64,000 bases of DNA. It comes from Phallus indusiatus. Lineage: Eukaryota; Basidiomycota; Agaricomycetes; Phallales; Phallaceae. The DNA is taken from positions 186,001-250,000 of the forward strand of contig JAQFWX010000037.1 in the NCBI GenBank assembly GCA_027605045.1, read 5' to 3'. Within the stretch, counting starts at the first letter, position 1; each line of letters begins with the position of its first letter. The notes beneath the pieces are model-generated. The model was not told the origin of the DNA. It saw only the letters and a list, made by a program, of their open reading frames with translations, and did not search any database. Both the position numbers and the translations under genes were made by a program. Below are positions 51,920 through 61,340 of this stretch, piece after piece.

Positions 51920-53655
51920 ATGAGGTAGGCGAGGGCCGACTTTGCGGCGGGGACCAAAGCTTTCCAAGAATACCCACTTCAAGTTGTTTGTATGTGGAAT
52001 GAAGCCCTGTGACGACCTCAGCGTGCGCGTCAACCTACTCCCTTACATCACGAACGTTACAAATTTTTCACCCTTGTAGTCTCGGTGATGCTGCAATATC
52101 CTCGTTCATGAGGTCAACTTATCTGGTTCACTTCACATCCAATTCATGCTGGAACTCGGGTTGTGATGGAGGGTCCGCCTGGTCCTATTCTAGCAACAGC
52201 TTCGCATAAGCAAATCCAACTAGATTACCACAGCTGTTTTGCCGCGATAGGTATGACAAGCCCTTTTTGTGTAATGCTTTCATGGTTGAACTATCCAATC
52301 TTTAGTGTTTGCTTGTTTAACAACTGACAAATTAAATATTCGCATTCGTCGTTTTGTGGTCGCTTGAACAGTTTTCTCTCAAATCCTCGCGAAATCCTTG
52401 GGGTGTTCCCGTTATCGGAATTTTGATAAAGTCACATATGGGTCAAACATTGCTAAGTTTTCGGTGCGTCGTTTTTCCAGATTGATTATGACAGGGATAT
52501 GCCATGAACCTGCGCTCTGTAGTCCATGAAGGCGTTAAAGGAGTCTGTGTGCGATGAACCACTGTTTTTTCTCGACCTTTTTCTGTTTCTATGGACATCG
52601 TTATTTCTATCATACTGACAGGTAAGGTTTCTTCAGGAAAGTCCAGTAGTGACTTAGCCAACGCATCATCAGGTCTAAAAATTACAACAAGCAGTGGGCA
52701 CAGAAGAATGTAACGTTGTACTTCATTCTGTATTGGAGGCTCCTGTTCATCCAGAATTACACACTCAAGTGTTCCTAGTGTGCCGTTGTCCGGGTTTCCT
52801 TCGATACAGGTAACAGATGTCGTGTGTTGTATGTGCATGGATTCCTTCGAAAATATCTACTTTGTACTGTACTTCTCATGTATATTCAAGTGCTGCACTA
52901 TTTGATTCCACTTTAAAAGGGAGATTACTTTTGATGCTCAATGAACTCAATTTGAAGTTTGAACACTGTCTTCTTCATGAGGTAAACCTAGTACCATCGC
53001 CCAGTTTGAAGTTTCCTAACCTCATGTCTCGGTATTTCCCCAGATTTGTTGCTCACATGCACTGTACCAGCATCTTCCTGACATCAGTGTAGAAAGAGAT
53101 ATGAAGAAGTTAAATAAGATTAGTTGAAAGTCTCTATTTTGAACCATACATGCTCGTAAGTATTAAGAATACCGGAATTGATAATCCTACCGATACTAAA
53201 ATGATCTCATAACTTATGGGACAATTTAGAGGAGGTGTAGAGAACAATGAAATACAGAAATTTTATACCAATGTACTAGAATGTACTCGAGTCTCGAGGA
53301 TTGGTATTAGTAGTGATGCCTTATGACGCAATATTACAGAATATTACCTAAGTGATTAAACTTCGTATATCGCGAACAAGTCACATGATTTGTTATCTAA
53401 TAGACGGAATCTGTTCCTGAAGGGGTCACTTTTGAGCACTATAGCTCTAGGATCTCCTGATAAATTGCTGGAAAAAATTCTTCTATAAATTCTTAACTAC
53501 TGAAACTTATATACTATATAAATTTGAGTTCTAATAAGTTGTGTTGAACTACTACATCTCCTACGAATGCATGTGATCATGCAATTTCGGCGCCTATTCC
53601 ACTACATGAAATTCCTGACGGGGCATAAGGAACCAAAGACAAGCTTTGGTAAAAA
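51920..53655. mobile_element. 1.7-kb insertion in duplicated block, possibly transposon-derived
   Basis: Copies B and C of the spacer match on both sides, but C alone carries this segment. Near its ends are accaaagctt (51949-51958) and its inverted complement aagctttggt (53642-53651), which might be worn terminal inverted repeats. Inside, a minus-strand frame of 131 residues (52838-52443) has no recognised domain. No transposase was seen, so the call rests on the copy comparison and the end motifs. Confidence 0.4.
52443..52838 (-). CDS. Unrecognised ORF inside the 1.7-kb insertion
   Basis: 131 residues, starting MHIQHTTSVTCIEG. The composition looks protein-like, with a hydrophobic segment (YILLCPLLVVIF), but there are no motifs I recognise and no membrane topology that makes sense as a whole. 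It may be an exon of a larger gene whose other parts lie at 52850-53100. Confidence that it is a real gene is low. Confidence 0.25.
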   Translation of the reverse strand: MHIQHTTSVTCIEGNPDNGTLGTLECVILDEQEPPIQNEVQRYILLCPLLVVIFRPDDALAKSLLDFPEETLPVSMIEITMSIETEKGREKTVVHRTQTPLTPSWTTERRFMAYPCHNQSGKTTHRKLSNV

Positions 53656-54600
53656 GCTAACATGTTATGCTTCCTCACCCAGTTTCACTGGCCTCGTCGC
53701 GGCAGAGGTTACTTGCTTTCCCCAGTTAATAGGTTAGAAGACCATGATAATTCGATTTGCTCACGACATTCAATTCCAACTCGGACAGATTTCATTAATT
53801 CGTTCCTCCGAGCTCAGGCATCGCAAACGCAACGAATTAAATCTACTGAGGGCCTGTTAAGTCGGAGAATTTGATTCTCTCTTATTCCACGAGTTCCAGG
53901 GTGCCTATCCAAGGCAACGACTCGAGTCTATGCTATCTCAAGGTCACTCGACAGCAATCGGCGAGAACAAAAGTACCATGACGATTTGCAATTGCTTCAT
54001 TTTCTTCCACGACTCCGTGGAATCAAAAACACCATATACGTGTCCTGCACGATGTGGAAGACATGGAAGGACGGGCACCGGTTTTTTCGAAGATGGCCTG
54101 ATTGGTGCCGGCGAGAGGGATAAGCTCAGGATGTGGAGGATTGGGTGACCAGTTTAGTGGACGACGCACTGGACAGGCGAATGGGCCCAGGTCGAGTACA
54201 TGGTGTCATAGATACTGGCAACTCTGAGAAACAACGGAGCCCACGATAAGTAAGTCGTTTCATTACCTGTTATATCAGCGGGAGATATTCAAACAGGGCG
54301 GACAGGCTATTATTAGACAGCCATCCCTAACACCATTCAGTGGATTCAAATAGTGTCCATTTTCAATGTACATTCAGACGAATTCACAAGAACCATACTC
54401 TGGCAGAAGCTTCTATTGTGCCAATTCAAACACTGGAATTGGTCGGACTAATGGGGTCAATGACGTCTCGTTCCACGCATGATAGTCGACACAAAAGCGC
54501 GCGCGCGGTTTATTCGGTACGTGATATCACATACGTCACCCTCTTGTGTCCTTATGCGCTTTTAGCCACTTTATTTGGAGAGTTCACGGTCGCTCGTTCG
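53656..54600 (+). pseudogene. 5' fragment of the hydroxy-acid dehydrogenase with flank (copy E)
   Basis: 53660-54148 repeats the flank at 42370-42850. 54149-54600 repeats the dehydrogenase 5' part: promoter, exon 1 (about 54260), exon 2 (ASIVPIQTLELVG is its shifted frame, 54400-54455), exon 3 (54468-54517, partly lost) and the first bases of exon 4 (54567). The match ends abruptly near 54590. It is the distal border of the duplication array. Confidence 0.75.
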
Positions 54601-54659
54601 GATTCGGCTACACGTCCCAAGACCTTTAACACCGCCCATTGTAGTAAAAACATTTTAAT

Positions 54660-54890
54660 TCGATAAAAAATAATATATTTATATTAAAATAATATAAAAA
54701 TAATATAAAAAACTGTCATAAAACGAATTTTGAAGTACCGAGCATTATAGAATTAATACACAATGACGTCAACAGTCTACAAAAAAACCGTCATCACCTG
54801 GGCCCGAACCTACGCCCGAGTCTGATCCCTAAAAAAAGACACTAGCTACGCACCAACCACTTCACTAGAACAACACATTGTATGTGAACA
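54660..54890 (-). repeat. Possible tRNA-derived SINE-like sequence
   Basis: On the minus strand a box A-like sequence (tagtgaagtgg, about 54870) is followed 57 nt later by a box B-like sequence (ggttcgggccc, about 54813-54803), then an AT-rich tail to 54660 with repeated taatata units. This is the layout of a tRNA-derived SINE. A run of seven T between the boxes would stop RNA polymerase III, so this copy is at best dead. Confidence 0.35.
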
Positions 54891-55034
54891 TTTTTGGAGT
54901 CATGGCCGTATTGTGCTCTGAGCGTATTGCAAAGTCGAAGGTGTATATTGCCTGGGGTATATTGCTCGACTTAAGAGAATTATTAAAGACAAACTACTAG
55001 ACTAAACATCATTAAATTTGAGTATGTAAATTAG

Positions 55035-57177
55035 TCAGAAAGTATGCGAAAAAATTGATGCGAAGGACTGGAAAGGATCAGAATCATCGGTGTTGTGAGA
55101 TTGAGAAGGAGCGGAAAATTGCTAAATATAAAAAGTCATTTCGAGCAGTCGTCGAGTTTTTAGTGTTCACTCACGTTGTACTGAAGGTAATCCAGGTTTA
55201 TTTCTGGTTCTTGTGCATATAGTGGAGCAAAAGCGGGTACCGGTGGTAGTGAGTGTTGGGAAGGAGCGAAATACTGAAAAACAAAAATTTGCACCGAAGA
55301 GTCTTCAATATTCTGCAATATTTACTCACGTCGTATGAATAGTAATCTAGGTTTATGTCAGTTTGCTGCGTAGACGGTGGTGCAGGAATGGGTGCCGGTG
55401 GTAGTGCATGCTGGAGAGGAGCGGAAAACTGCTAGATAAATAGTCATTTAAAAATGCCCTCCATAATATGCAGCATTTACTCACGTCGTAAGGAATGTCT
55501 GTTTCATATGGATATGGTGAGGCAGGAATTGGTGCCGGCGGTAGGAAATGCTGATATGGGTTCGCATTAGAGGTCGAGATATCCTGTTTACAAATATTGA
55601 GCGCTATATTATTGTTTGAATAAAATATTACCATGTGAGAAGAACTATAAAAAAATGCATCTTCAAGTGCTTGTGTAGACATGGGTGGTGTGGATGGCGC
55701 TTCAGGTTGTGTGAACACAGCGGGCAGTGGTGTGGACAGAACGACGGGTATCGGAGGAATGAAATTCTCTCTCTAGATATTTCCTGTATAAGCTCATCCA
55801 TAAAAAAAAAAAATAAATAAATACAGGCACATTGCAGGGATTGTTGATCGATGTGGTAGGTTCCTCCAGGCTAGTCATGCAGATGGAACCCGAGCCTTGT
55901 GGGGCAAGGTACCCCAATCGAGAGACGACGCCCTGTAGATCGTTAGTATTTTTTCGAATACGTTTGACGTCCTTATCGTTTTCATCAAGTTCTTCTCCTT
56001 TGCGTTTGCGGGACAATCGATTCATGGCCAACGAAATGGTTTTCTCGAGCTTTGTCTTCTTGTCAGCTAGCTTTAAGATTTCTTGCTCTTTTGCTTGTAC
56101 TTGTTTTTGCTGAGACGACGCTATCAAAAATATTCAGTAAAGCGCAACGTTGATCAATAAATTATACCTTTAACCCTTATTGCTCTTAATGATCTTTGAA
56201 AGTGGTTTGACGTTTTATCCCGGGACTGAATGCATTCATTCACGAAGTTTTTGATATTACCAATGGCACGGGAGTCAAAATGCAAGCCGCGCATTATACC
56301 AGCCAGCAAAGTAAGCTGTGTTCCGTCCCGATAAATATTTCTATGGGCCTGTTCATTCCCGTTTGTGTAACGTTTCGTTACAGTTTACGATTAGCCCGGT
56401 TCTTACGGACTCACAACAAACAGTATAAAGCTGTGTATTTGCAAGTGCAGGTAAGAAAGGCTGCCGGCGCCTTTACCGTTACGCGGTATTTACTGGTGTG
56501 ATGGCGCCTATGTACATTACATAATACTAGGTACTTGTGCAGACGACGATCGTCTGCATACAATTGTATGTATATACGAATATGTACTATGGTTAATAGT
56601 AGTCCGCTGCTCATAGCGGAACCGTTACAGTTTGAGGTCGAGGGTGCCGCTTTCCAACTTGCATAAGGTATCATGCTCTCTGGCCAATATATCGCTCCTA
56701 GAGAATAAAATCCGTCCGAGGCTAGCTTGTCATCTAGCCAATCTAGTAAAAATTGAGTCAAATAGAACGAATAAAAAATCGAATAAAAAACAACCCTCAG
56801 CTTTTTTTCCACCTGAACGAATGAGTTCCAACGTTTTTTCAAGGTCTGGCAGTGGATCTGCGCTGGCTAGACTCATCATTGCTTCTCTCACTGATGAGCT
56901 GACTTCTCCTTTGAGTTTCGAAACGTTCCGTTGTAACGATCCGATGAATATAGCTTAGTGTATGCCGGCTATAAGTGATCGGAATAACTACGAGATATTT
57001 GATTATAGAGGTCGTTAGTCTACCGTGGAGCGGGTCCTGGTGCTGATTTCGGGTAATGAGAGAACAGGTAGATGGGGAATGGGGATGTGGGGATGTATGC
57101 GCTGATATCGAAACCAACACAGACAAAACACTAACAACAACTGCAACAACTAGGAGAGATCGTATGCAAATGTGCAA
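55035..57177 (-). pseudogene. Coiled-coil/proline-rich protein gene split by a solo LTR
   Basis: From the minus strand: an upstream part (57177 to 56630, including NVSKLKGEVSSSVREAMMSL and AIYWPESMIPYASWKAAP), then the solo LTR 56629-56366, then exons 56365-56168 (start codon usable at 56294), 56120-55825, 55772-55632, 55583-55485, 55431-55330, 55273-55175, 55121-55035. The downstream part alone has 316 codons' worth of open frame. It holds a lysine/glutamate-rich coiled coil (QQKQVQAKEQEILKLADKK), a basic patch (RLSRKRKGEELDENDKDVKR) and three similar proline-rich exons. Removing the LTR and one target repeat leaves one continuous frame, so the insertion hit an exon. Family and function are not recognised. 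Confidence 0.65.
56366..56629. mobile_element. Solo LTR 1 (264 bp)
   Basis: It begins TGTAACG and ends CGTTACA, the TG...CA ends of an LTR, and is flanked by the 5-bp direct repeat gtttg (56361-56365 and 56630-56634). It is about 98% identical to the element at 57377-57640. It contains several perfect hairpins: arms TGTAACG/CGTTACA at 56366-56382 and TGCAGACGA/TCGTCTGCA at 56538-56558, among others. It lies inside an exon of the minus-strand coiled-coil gene. Confidence 0.88.
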
Positions 57178-57376
57178 GTGATATAATGAACAGGTGTCGG
57201 CAAAAGACTTGAGTTGCGACTTAGTACGGAGGATCTACAATCAATGATGACAGTTATCCTTCTGCGAGTTAGTGAAGCGACAATGAAAATCGCTAGTTTA
57301 TACTCCGAGACCTCACTCAGAGTGTTCCAAAGATTTAGATGTGAGCGTAGAATTAGACTAGAGACGAAACACTGGA

Positions 57377-57640
57377 TGTAACGTTTCGTTACAGTTTACG
57401 ATTAGCCCGGTTCTTACGGACTCACAACAAACAGTATAAAGCTGTATATTTGCAAGTGCAGGTAAGAAAGGCTGCCGGCGCCTTTACCGTTACGCGGTAT
57501 TTACTGGTGTGATGGCGCCTATGTACATTACATAATACTAGGTACTTGTGCAGACGACGATCGTCTGCATGCAATTGTATATATATACTAATATGTACTA
57601 TGGGTAATAGTAGTCCGCTGGTCATAGCGGAACCGTTACA
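57377..57640. mobile_element. Solo LTR 2 (264 bp)
   Basis: Same length and ends as solo LTR 1, with about six differences. It has its own 5-bp flanking repeat ctgga (57372-57376 and 57641-57645), so the two are independent insertions and not the two ends of one element. The same hairpins are present. Confidence 0.88.
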
Positions 57641-58010
57641 CTGGACTTGAACTTGAACTTGACTTGACTTAGACTTGACTTAAACTGAACTTGTGAGACA
57701 ACCCGTATCGGTAGATTGCTGCTGTTACAAGTATTTACATGCAGTATATATACCTTTCAGAGTACATAGCATTGGTGAGACGATCACTCATCGTTCACCG
57801 GAATAACAAACAAAAGAAATAATAAGACCAAAAAGAGAAATGAGAGGATAGGAGAATCGCGAAAGAAAGAAGGGAGATACAATTACAACAAAAGAAGAGA
57901 TTTCATATCGACAGGTGAAACGATGACGGGAAAATCAAGAACAAAGAACAAAAGAAACACAAAAGAGGGATCGACAGGAAAAGAAGGAACTGACTCATAA
58001 CACAGCCTTG
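57641..58010. repeat. Simple-sequence and A-rich spacer
   Basis: Directly after solo LTR 2 there is an imperfect GACTTGAACTT-type repeat (about 57642-57690). 57800-57990 is A/G rich (AAAGAA tracts). No gene is visible. Confidence 0.5.
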
Positions 58011-58013
58011 CCA

Positions 58014-58140
58014 TAATCAACACCTGGCACTTCCCACGCTGCCTCTTTCTTGAACCATACCACCATCCTCTTATTCTTCCTACTGATCAGGTATCTGTCG
58101 ATGGATCCATCGAGTTCTTGAAGTACCCTTGGCTTCTGTC
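58014..58140 (-). other. Possible terminal exon of an unrecognised gene
   Basis: On the minus strand, after an acceptor-like cttcttttgacag (about 58150-58138), an open segment reads RVLQELDGSIDRYLISRKNK and ends GVDYGKAVL with a stop at about 58000. It looks coding and resembles the kind of short C-terminal tail seen in retroelement polyproteins, but I cannot place it. It might belong to the ORF at 58189-58746 by splicing. Confidence 0.3.
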
Positions 58141-58188
58141 AAAAAGAAGAGATCGCGATCTTGATTGATGAGTACTATTCTTCCCTTC

Positions 58189-58746
58189 TTATTCTAATCT
58201 CCTGCGCTGTCTAGGTATTGGATTGACTATCATAGGGCGCATACGATTTCGATTTCGGCGAAGTTGCGGAGCATTAGGTATAAGCTCTTCAGGTTCTTCA
58301 TATTCGGGTAAGGGAGCAGTAGGTCGGTGTGGAGGGGGTTCAGTGAAGACATCAAAAGGGGCATCTAGGAAAAGGACATAATTGTGAAACAGGGCAGCGC
58401 GATAGAAGATAAGACGCCAGATTAAAATTCCAGGACGATGGGATGCAAGGGCCCCAATCAGAGTATACGAAGCTTGCATGATAGGGATATGAATGCATTC
58501 GTCTACTTTGATGTCATCGGGCAGCTTCAGATCATCGTAAAAATACTGGAAGTCGAGCACGGGATTGTAGTGTCGAGGCCATGGATCACCTTCTTCTACT
58601 TCTACTTCATCGCTTTCCAATTGATATTCGCGAACCACAGTTTGAAATTCTCCATGTAGTCTATATGGAGGAGGTGAATTAAGGTTGGGATAATAAGGAA
58701 TAGGGATGATGGGGAGTGTGCGATAACCAATAGGTTGGATGGACAT
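58189..58746 (-). CDS. Unrecognised intronless ORF 1
   Basis: 185 residues on the minus strand without introns. It is rich in Pro, Tyr, Asp and Glu at the start (LESDEVEVEEGDPWPRHYNP), has a middle part that could fold (LIGALASHRPGILIWRLIFY) and an Arg-rich end (NRNRMRPMIV). It has no motif I recognise. It lies beside another intronless ORF of similar style (58893-59582) between solo LTRs and a transposase-derived gene, so both may belong to a mobile element. Confidence 0.45.
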   Translation of the reverse strand: MSIQPIGYRTLPIIPIPYYPNLNSPPPYRLHGEFQTVVREYQLESDEVEVEEGDPWPRHYNPVLDFQYFYDDLKLPDDIKVDECIHIPIMQASYTLIGALASHRPGILIWRLIFYRAALFHNYVLFLDAPFDVFTEPPPHRPTAPLPEYEEPEELIPNAPQLRRNRNRMRPMIVNPIPRQRRRLE

Positions 58747-58892
58747 AATGGATAATGGGAGGTTAAGAGTTGAAAAGAGAATTAAAGCTCCGAAACAGAA
58801 AGAATGTTTTTGATAAAATGAAAGGCGCGAAACTTCTCCAGAATTGTTATTCTTTTATTCTTTATTGTTCTCCAAAAGTTTCTTGATCAGGT

Positions 58893-59582
58893 TCATTCTA
58901 GGAGGCCAGAACAAACACGTCGAAGTGTGCGAAGGGTTTGCTGATATCGGGGAGGTCGTATGGTCATTTCGGAGGAAGTAGGGGATTGAGGGGGTGAAGG
59001 ATCATGAAATAGAGGGTTTAGAGGTTCTTTCGGGATAGGATTGGGTGATCGATAAAATCCTAAGGCAGGTTGATGATTACATGCTATTAGGATCCATCGG
59101 CTGGGAACATCCAGGACCATAATCATGTAATCCAATCCAACTTGTGCTGTTAGCCAAACACGATATGAATCTTGTAGAGCTGATTCTGGAGTTGAATAAA
59201 TATGAGTGACTGTGAACCATCTTAATTCTTTTTCGATGTAAACTTCCTTTCCGAAAGCCAAAAAGGGGTGTACGATATCTGAACTTCTACATTTAGCGAT
59301 AGTTCGAGGAACCTTGTGCGAGTAGACTGGGAGTAATGTCTTTGGGTCGATCTCGAGAATAGGAGTGGGTGAATAATATGTGAATAAAGTCGTCTCGATA
59401 TCCAGATCGTGAGTGCGAGGACTATTGTGAGAATAACGAAAGATTGGGGGTGAAACATCTTCTTCTGGGGAAGGTTCTCGAGAAATAGGAGTAGGAGAAG
59501 GGCGTTTGAAAGAAATGGAGGAAGAGAGTCGAAGATTGAACATTTTATTGTTTTGTTGATTTGGGTAAACTGGGGGTGTCAA
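58893..59582 (-). CDS. Unrecognised intronless ORF 2
   Basis: 229 residues on the minus strand. N- and C-terminal parts are Pro/Ser-rich and probably disordered (PSPTPISREPSPEEDVSPP); the centre looks folded (VYIEKELRWFTVTHIYS, VGLDYMIMVLDVPSRWILIA). No family recognised. The lack of introns contrasts with nearly all other genes here. It overlaps the end of the transposase-derived frame by a few dozen bases, in a different frame on the same strand. A start at MFNLRL (about 59543) is also possible. Confidence 0.45.
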   Translation of the reverse strand: MTPPVYPNQQNNKMFNLRLSSSISFKRPSPTPISREPSPEEDVSPPIFRYSHNSPRTHDLDIETTLFTYYSPTPILEIDPKTLLPVYSHKVPRTIAKCRSSDIVHPFLAFGKEVYIEKELRWFTVTHIYSTPESALQDSYRVWLTAQVGLDYMIMVLDVPSRWILIACNHQPALGFYRSPNPIPKEPLNPLFHDPSPPQSPTSSEMTIRPPRYQQTLRTLRRVCSGLLE

Positions 59583-60879
59583 ATGAGCTGGAAGTGAGTA
59601 GTTCAGGAAGATAGGATTTTGAATGTCCGCTTTTAGCTGAGCAACCTAAATTACCAAAAAGGGAAGATTTTGGTGCGCGACACCGTGTATAGTGAGTAAA
59701 GCAATAGCGATAGAAATGACGGACATGCTCCCCCGGGGTGAGTGCATATAACGGCATCTCCCCAGCTGTGCGGAACACCTGTACAGTCTGAGCAATTTCT
59801 TGACAGTACAATCCTAAACCTGGGTACATTGACGCTTGTAAATAGAATTATAGAATCCTGATTTGACTCACCCAAAGCCTGACCGCGGTGTCCGTCTGCC
59901 GTGACCGTTTCAATACCTTGTCCGTGAATGTGTCGAAATTTGACGAGTTCGCCAGTATCTTCTTCTACAATCGAAAATATAGTCTTGAAAAGCTCATGAT
60001 GGGCAACAGAGCTCTCAGATGTCGTGAATGCACGCGCAAGGACAACAGCTTGAGTGGTAGAACATTATAAATAATTACCGGGGATGTAAATGCACTCACA
60101 ATGATCATACTCATTAAACCATGCCTCTATTTCAAATTCCTTCCATTTTTGAAGACGTTTGAAGGAGGTATCTATTGACGGTCGTTTAGCTTGAAGTAAG
60201 AGCGCACTCATATCCTGAGTCATGCAAACTATAATATAAAACAACCCTTCCACAGGGTGAGTAATGGCTTTAACACATCGCAAATATCGCTTTTCCACAG
60301 GTAGTCTGTTCTGTTGCTCTAATAGATGCCGAGTGCCTTGAATGGAATTAGTTCTTTGAAGTTAACGGTCGACGCTTCAAAAAACTCACCTTGTAGTCCA
60401 GTTCCTAAGGGGTAATGCTCGTGTCGCAGCTTGTCAATCAACCTTCCTGTGTGATCGCCATTCGCCAAAGACGGGTGAAGGTCATGAAGACCGGGCTCTC
60501 CTTCGTTAGTCCAGCCCAGCACGACACGTAGATTGTGCATAAAACTCCCCTCAAGCAAAACGCTACGAGGAGTAGCATCTGCTAGTCTCCAGCTGAGGGG
60601 CACAAGCAAAGATCTCAGAATCATCTTGATTGATTCAGGCGTTTTGCTTCGTGGAGGCGGTGCGTGGGAGTGCGGGTTCCTGCATATAATTAGCACATAC
60701 GGGCACTGAGAGAGATTGTGCGGCGTGAAAATAGTAAATTTACACGGGCACGCATTCTTTACGTCCATTCTACCACGCTGCAAGGTGTTGCTTTGATCTC
60801 TATGCCAATTGACTATTTTTCTTAAGTATGCAAGTTGAGATTTTTGTTCGAGACTTACTGCAAAGTTGTCGCTGCGCAT
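59545..60879 (-). pseudogene. Truncated transposase-derived protein (MULE-like family of Agaricomycetes)
   Basis: Exons 60879-60390, 60336-60100, 60048-59872 and 59819 onward stay in frame. I recognise a family found in many copies in mushroom genomes: CPYVLIICRNPHSHAPPP, SWRLADATPRSVLLEG, LHPSLANGDHTGRLIDKLRHE, SIDTSFKRLQKWKEFEIEAW (probable DDE-type core, first Asp) and HIHGQGIETVTADGHRGQAL. The assignment to a MULE-like transposase is from memory of these motifs and only moderately sure. The frame ends soon after GEHVRHFYRYCFTHYTR, while relatives continue for several hundred residues, so the C-terminus is lost. Its start lies only 57 bp from the LTR at 60937. Confidence 0.6.
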
Positions 60880-60936
60880 TGCTTATCATGATAATGTTGC
60901 ACGGGACGAGGGGACCGTAACCCTGACTCGCAGCAT

Positions 60937-61330
60937 TGTAACGGATCCACCGTATGCGGTGGATTGAGTATATGCCACTTGGGCATATGCAGAGGGCTTT
61001 GCCCTCTGCAGTAATTACTATTAGTACTTCTAATAATAGAGGCGCTTAACGCCTCTGGCTCGCCGTGACGCGGCGAGCCATTATGTAATAACTGTACATT
61101 AGTAGTAGTTACGCGCGTGCTGATTTAGCACGCGCATTTTGTTTTTACACCATAATAATACAGCACCCTTGGTCTGTTATATTGGTGTGAGGACTACAGC
61201 GTGATAAAACTTGTGTACCGTACGCGGTACACTATAAAAAGTAACGAGCGTTACATCTTTTTTAACACCAAAGGCGTTAAAAACAACCCGCCGCTGTATT
61301 AAGCAAGCGAAATTAACCCTTCCTATTACA
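60937..61330 (+). repeat. 5' LTR, hairpin-rich
   Basis: It begins TGTAACGG and I place the end at CTATTACA, giving TG...CA ends of 394 bp. The 3' border is inferred because the second LTR is outside the window and no clear tRNA primer site follows (ggaggattca, then ATG). At least eight perfect stems are visible: 60945-60964, 60970-60988, 60988-61010 (10-bp arms), 61019-61035, 61038-61056, 61056-61080 (10-bp arms), 61113-61135 (9-bp arms), 61213-61232. Confidence 0.7.
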
Positions 61331-61340
61331 GGAGGATTCA

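Noticed and set aside
54781..54890. A functional tRNA gene
   Set aside because: Box-like motifs are present but there is a seven-T run between them and I could not fold a cloverleaf.
56366..57640. Interpreting the two 264-bp repeats as the two LTRs of one short element, or as MITEs
   Set aside because: Each has its own 5-bp target repeat, the sequence between them belongs to a host gene and spacer, and the TG...CA ends fit solo LTRs better than DNA-transposon ends.
60937..61330. CRISPR-like array, because of the regularly spaced palindromes
   Set aside because: The palindromes differ in sequence from each other and there are no repeats with spacers; this is a eukaryotic LTR.
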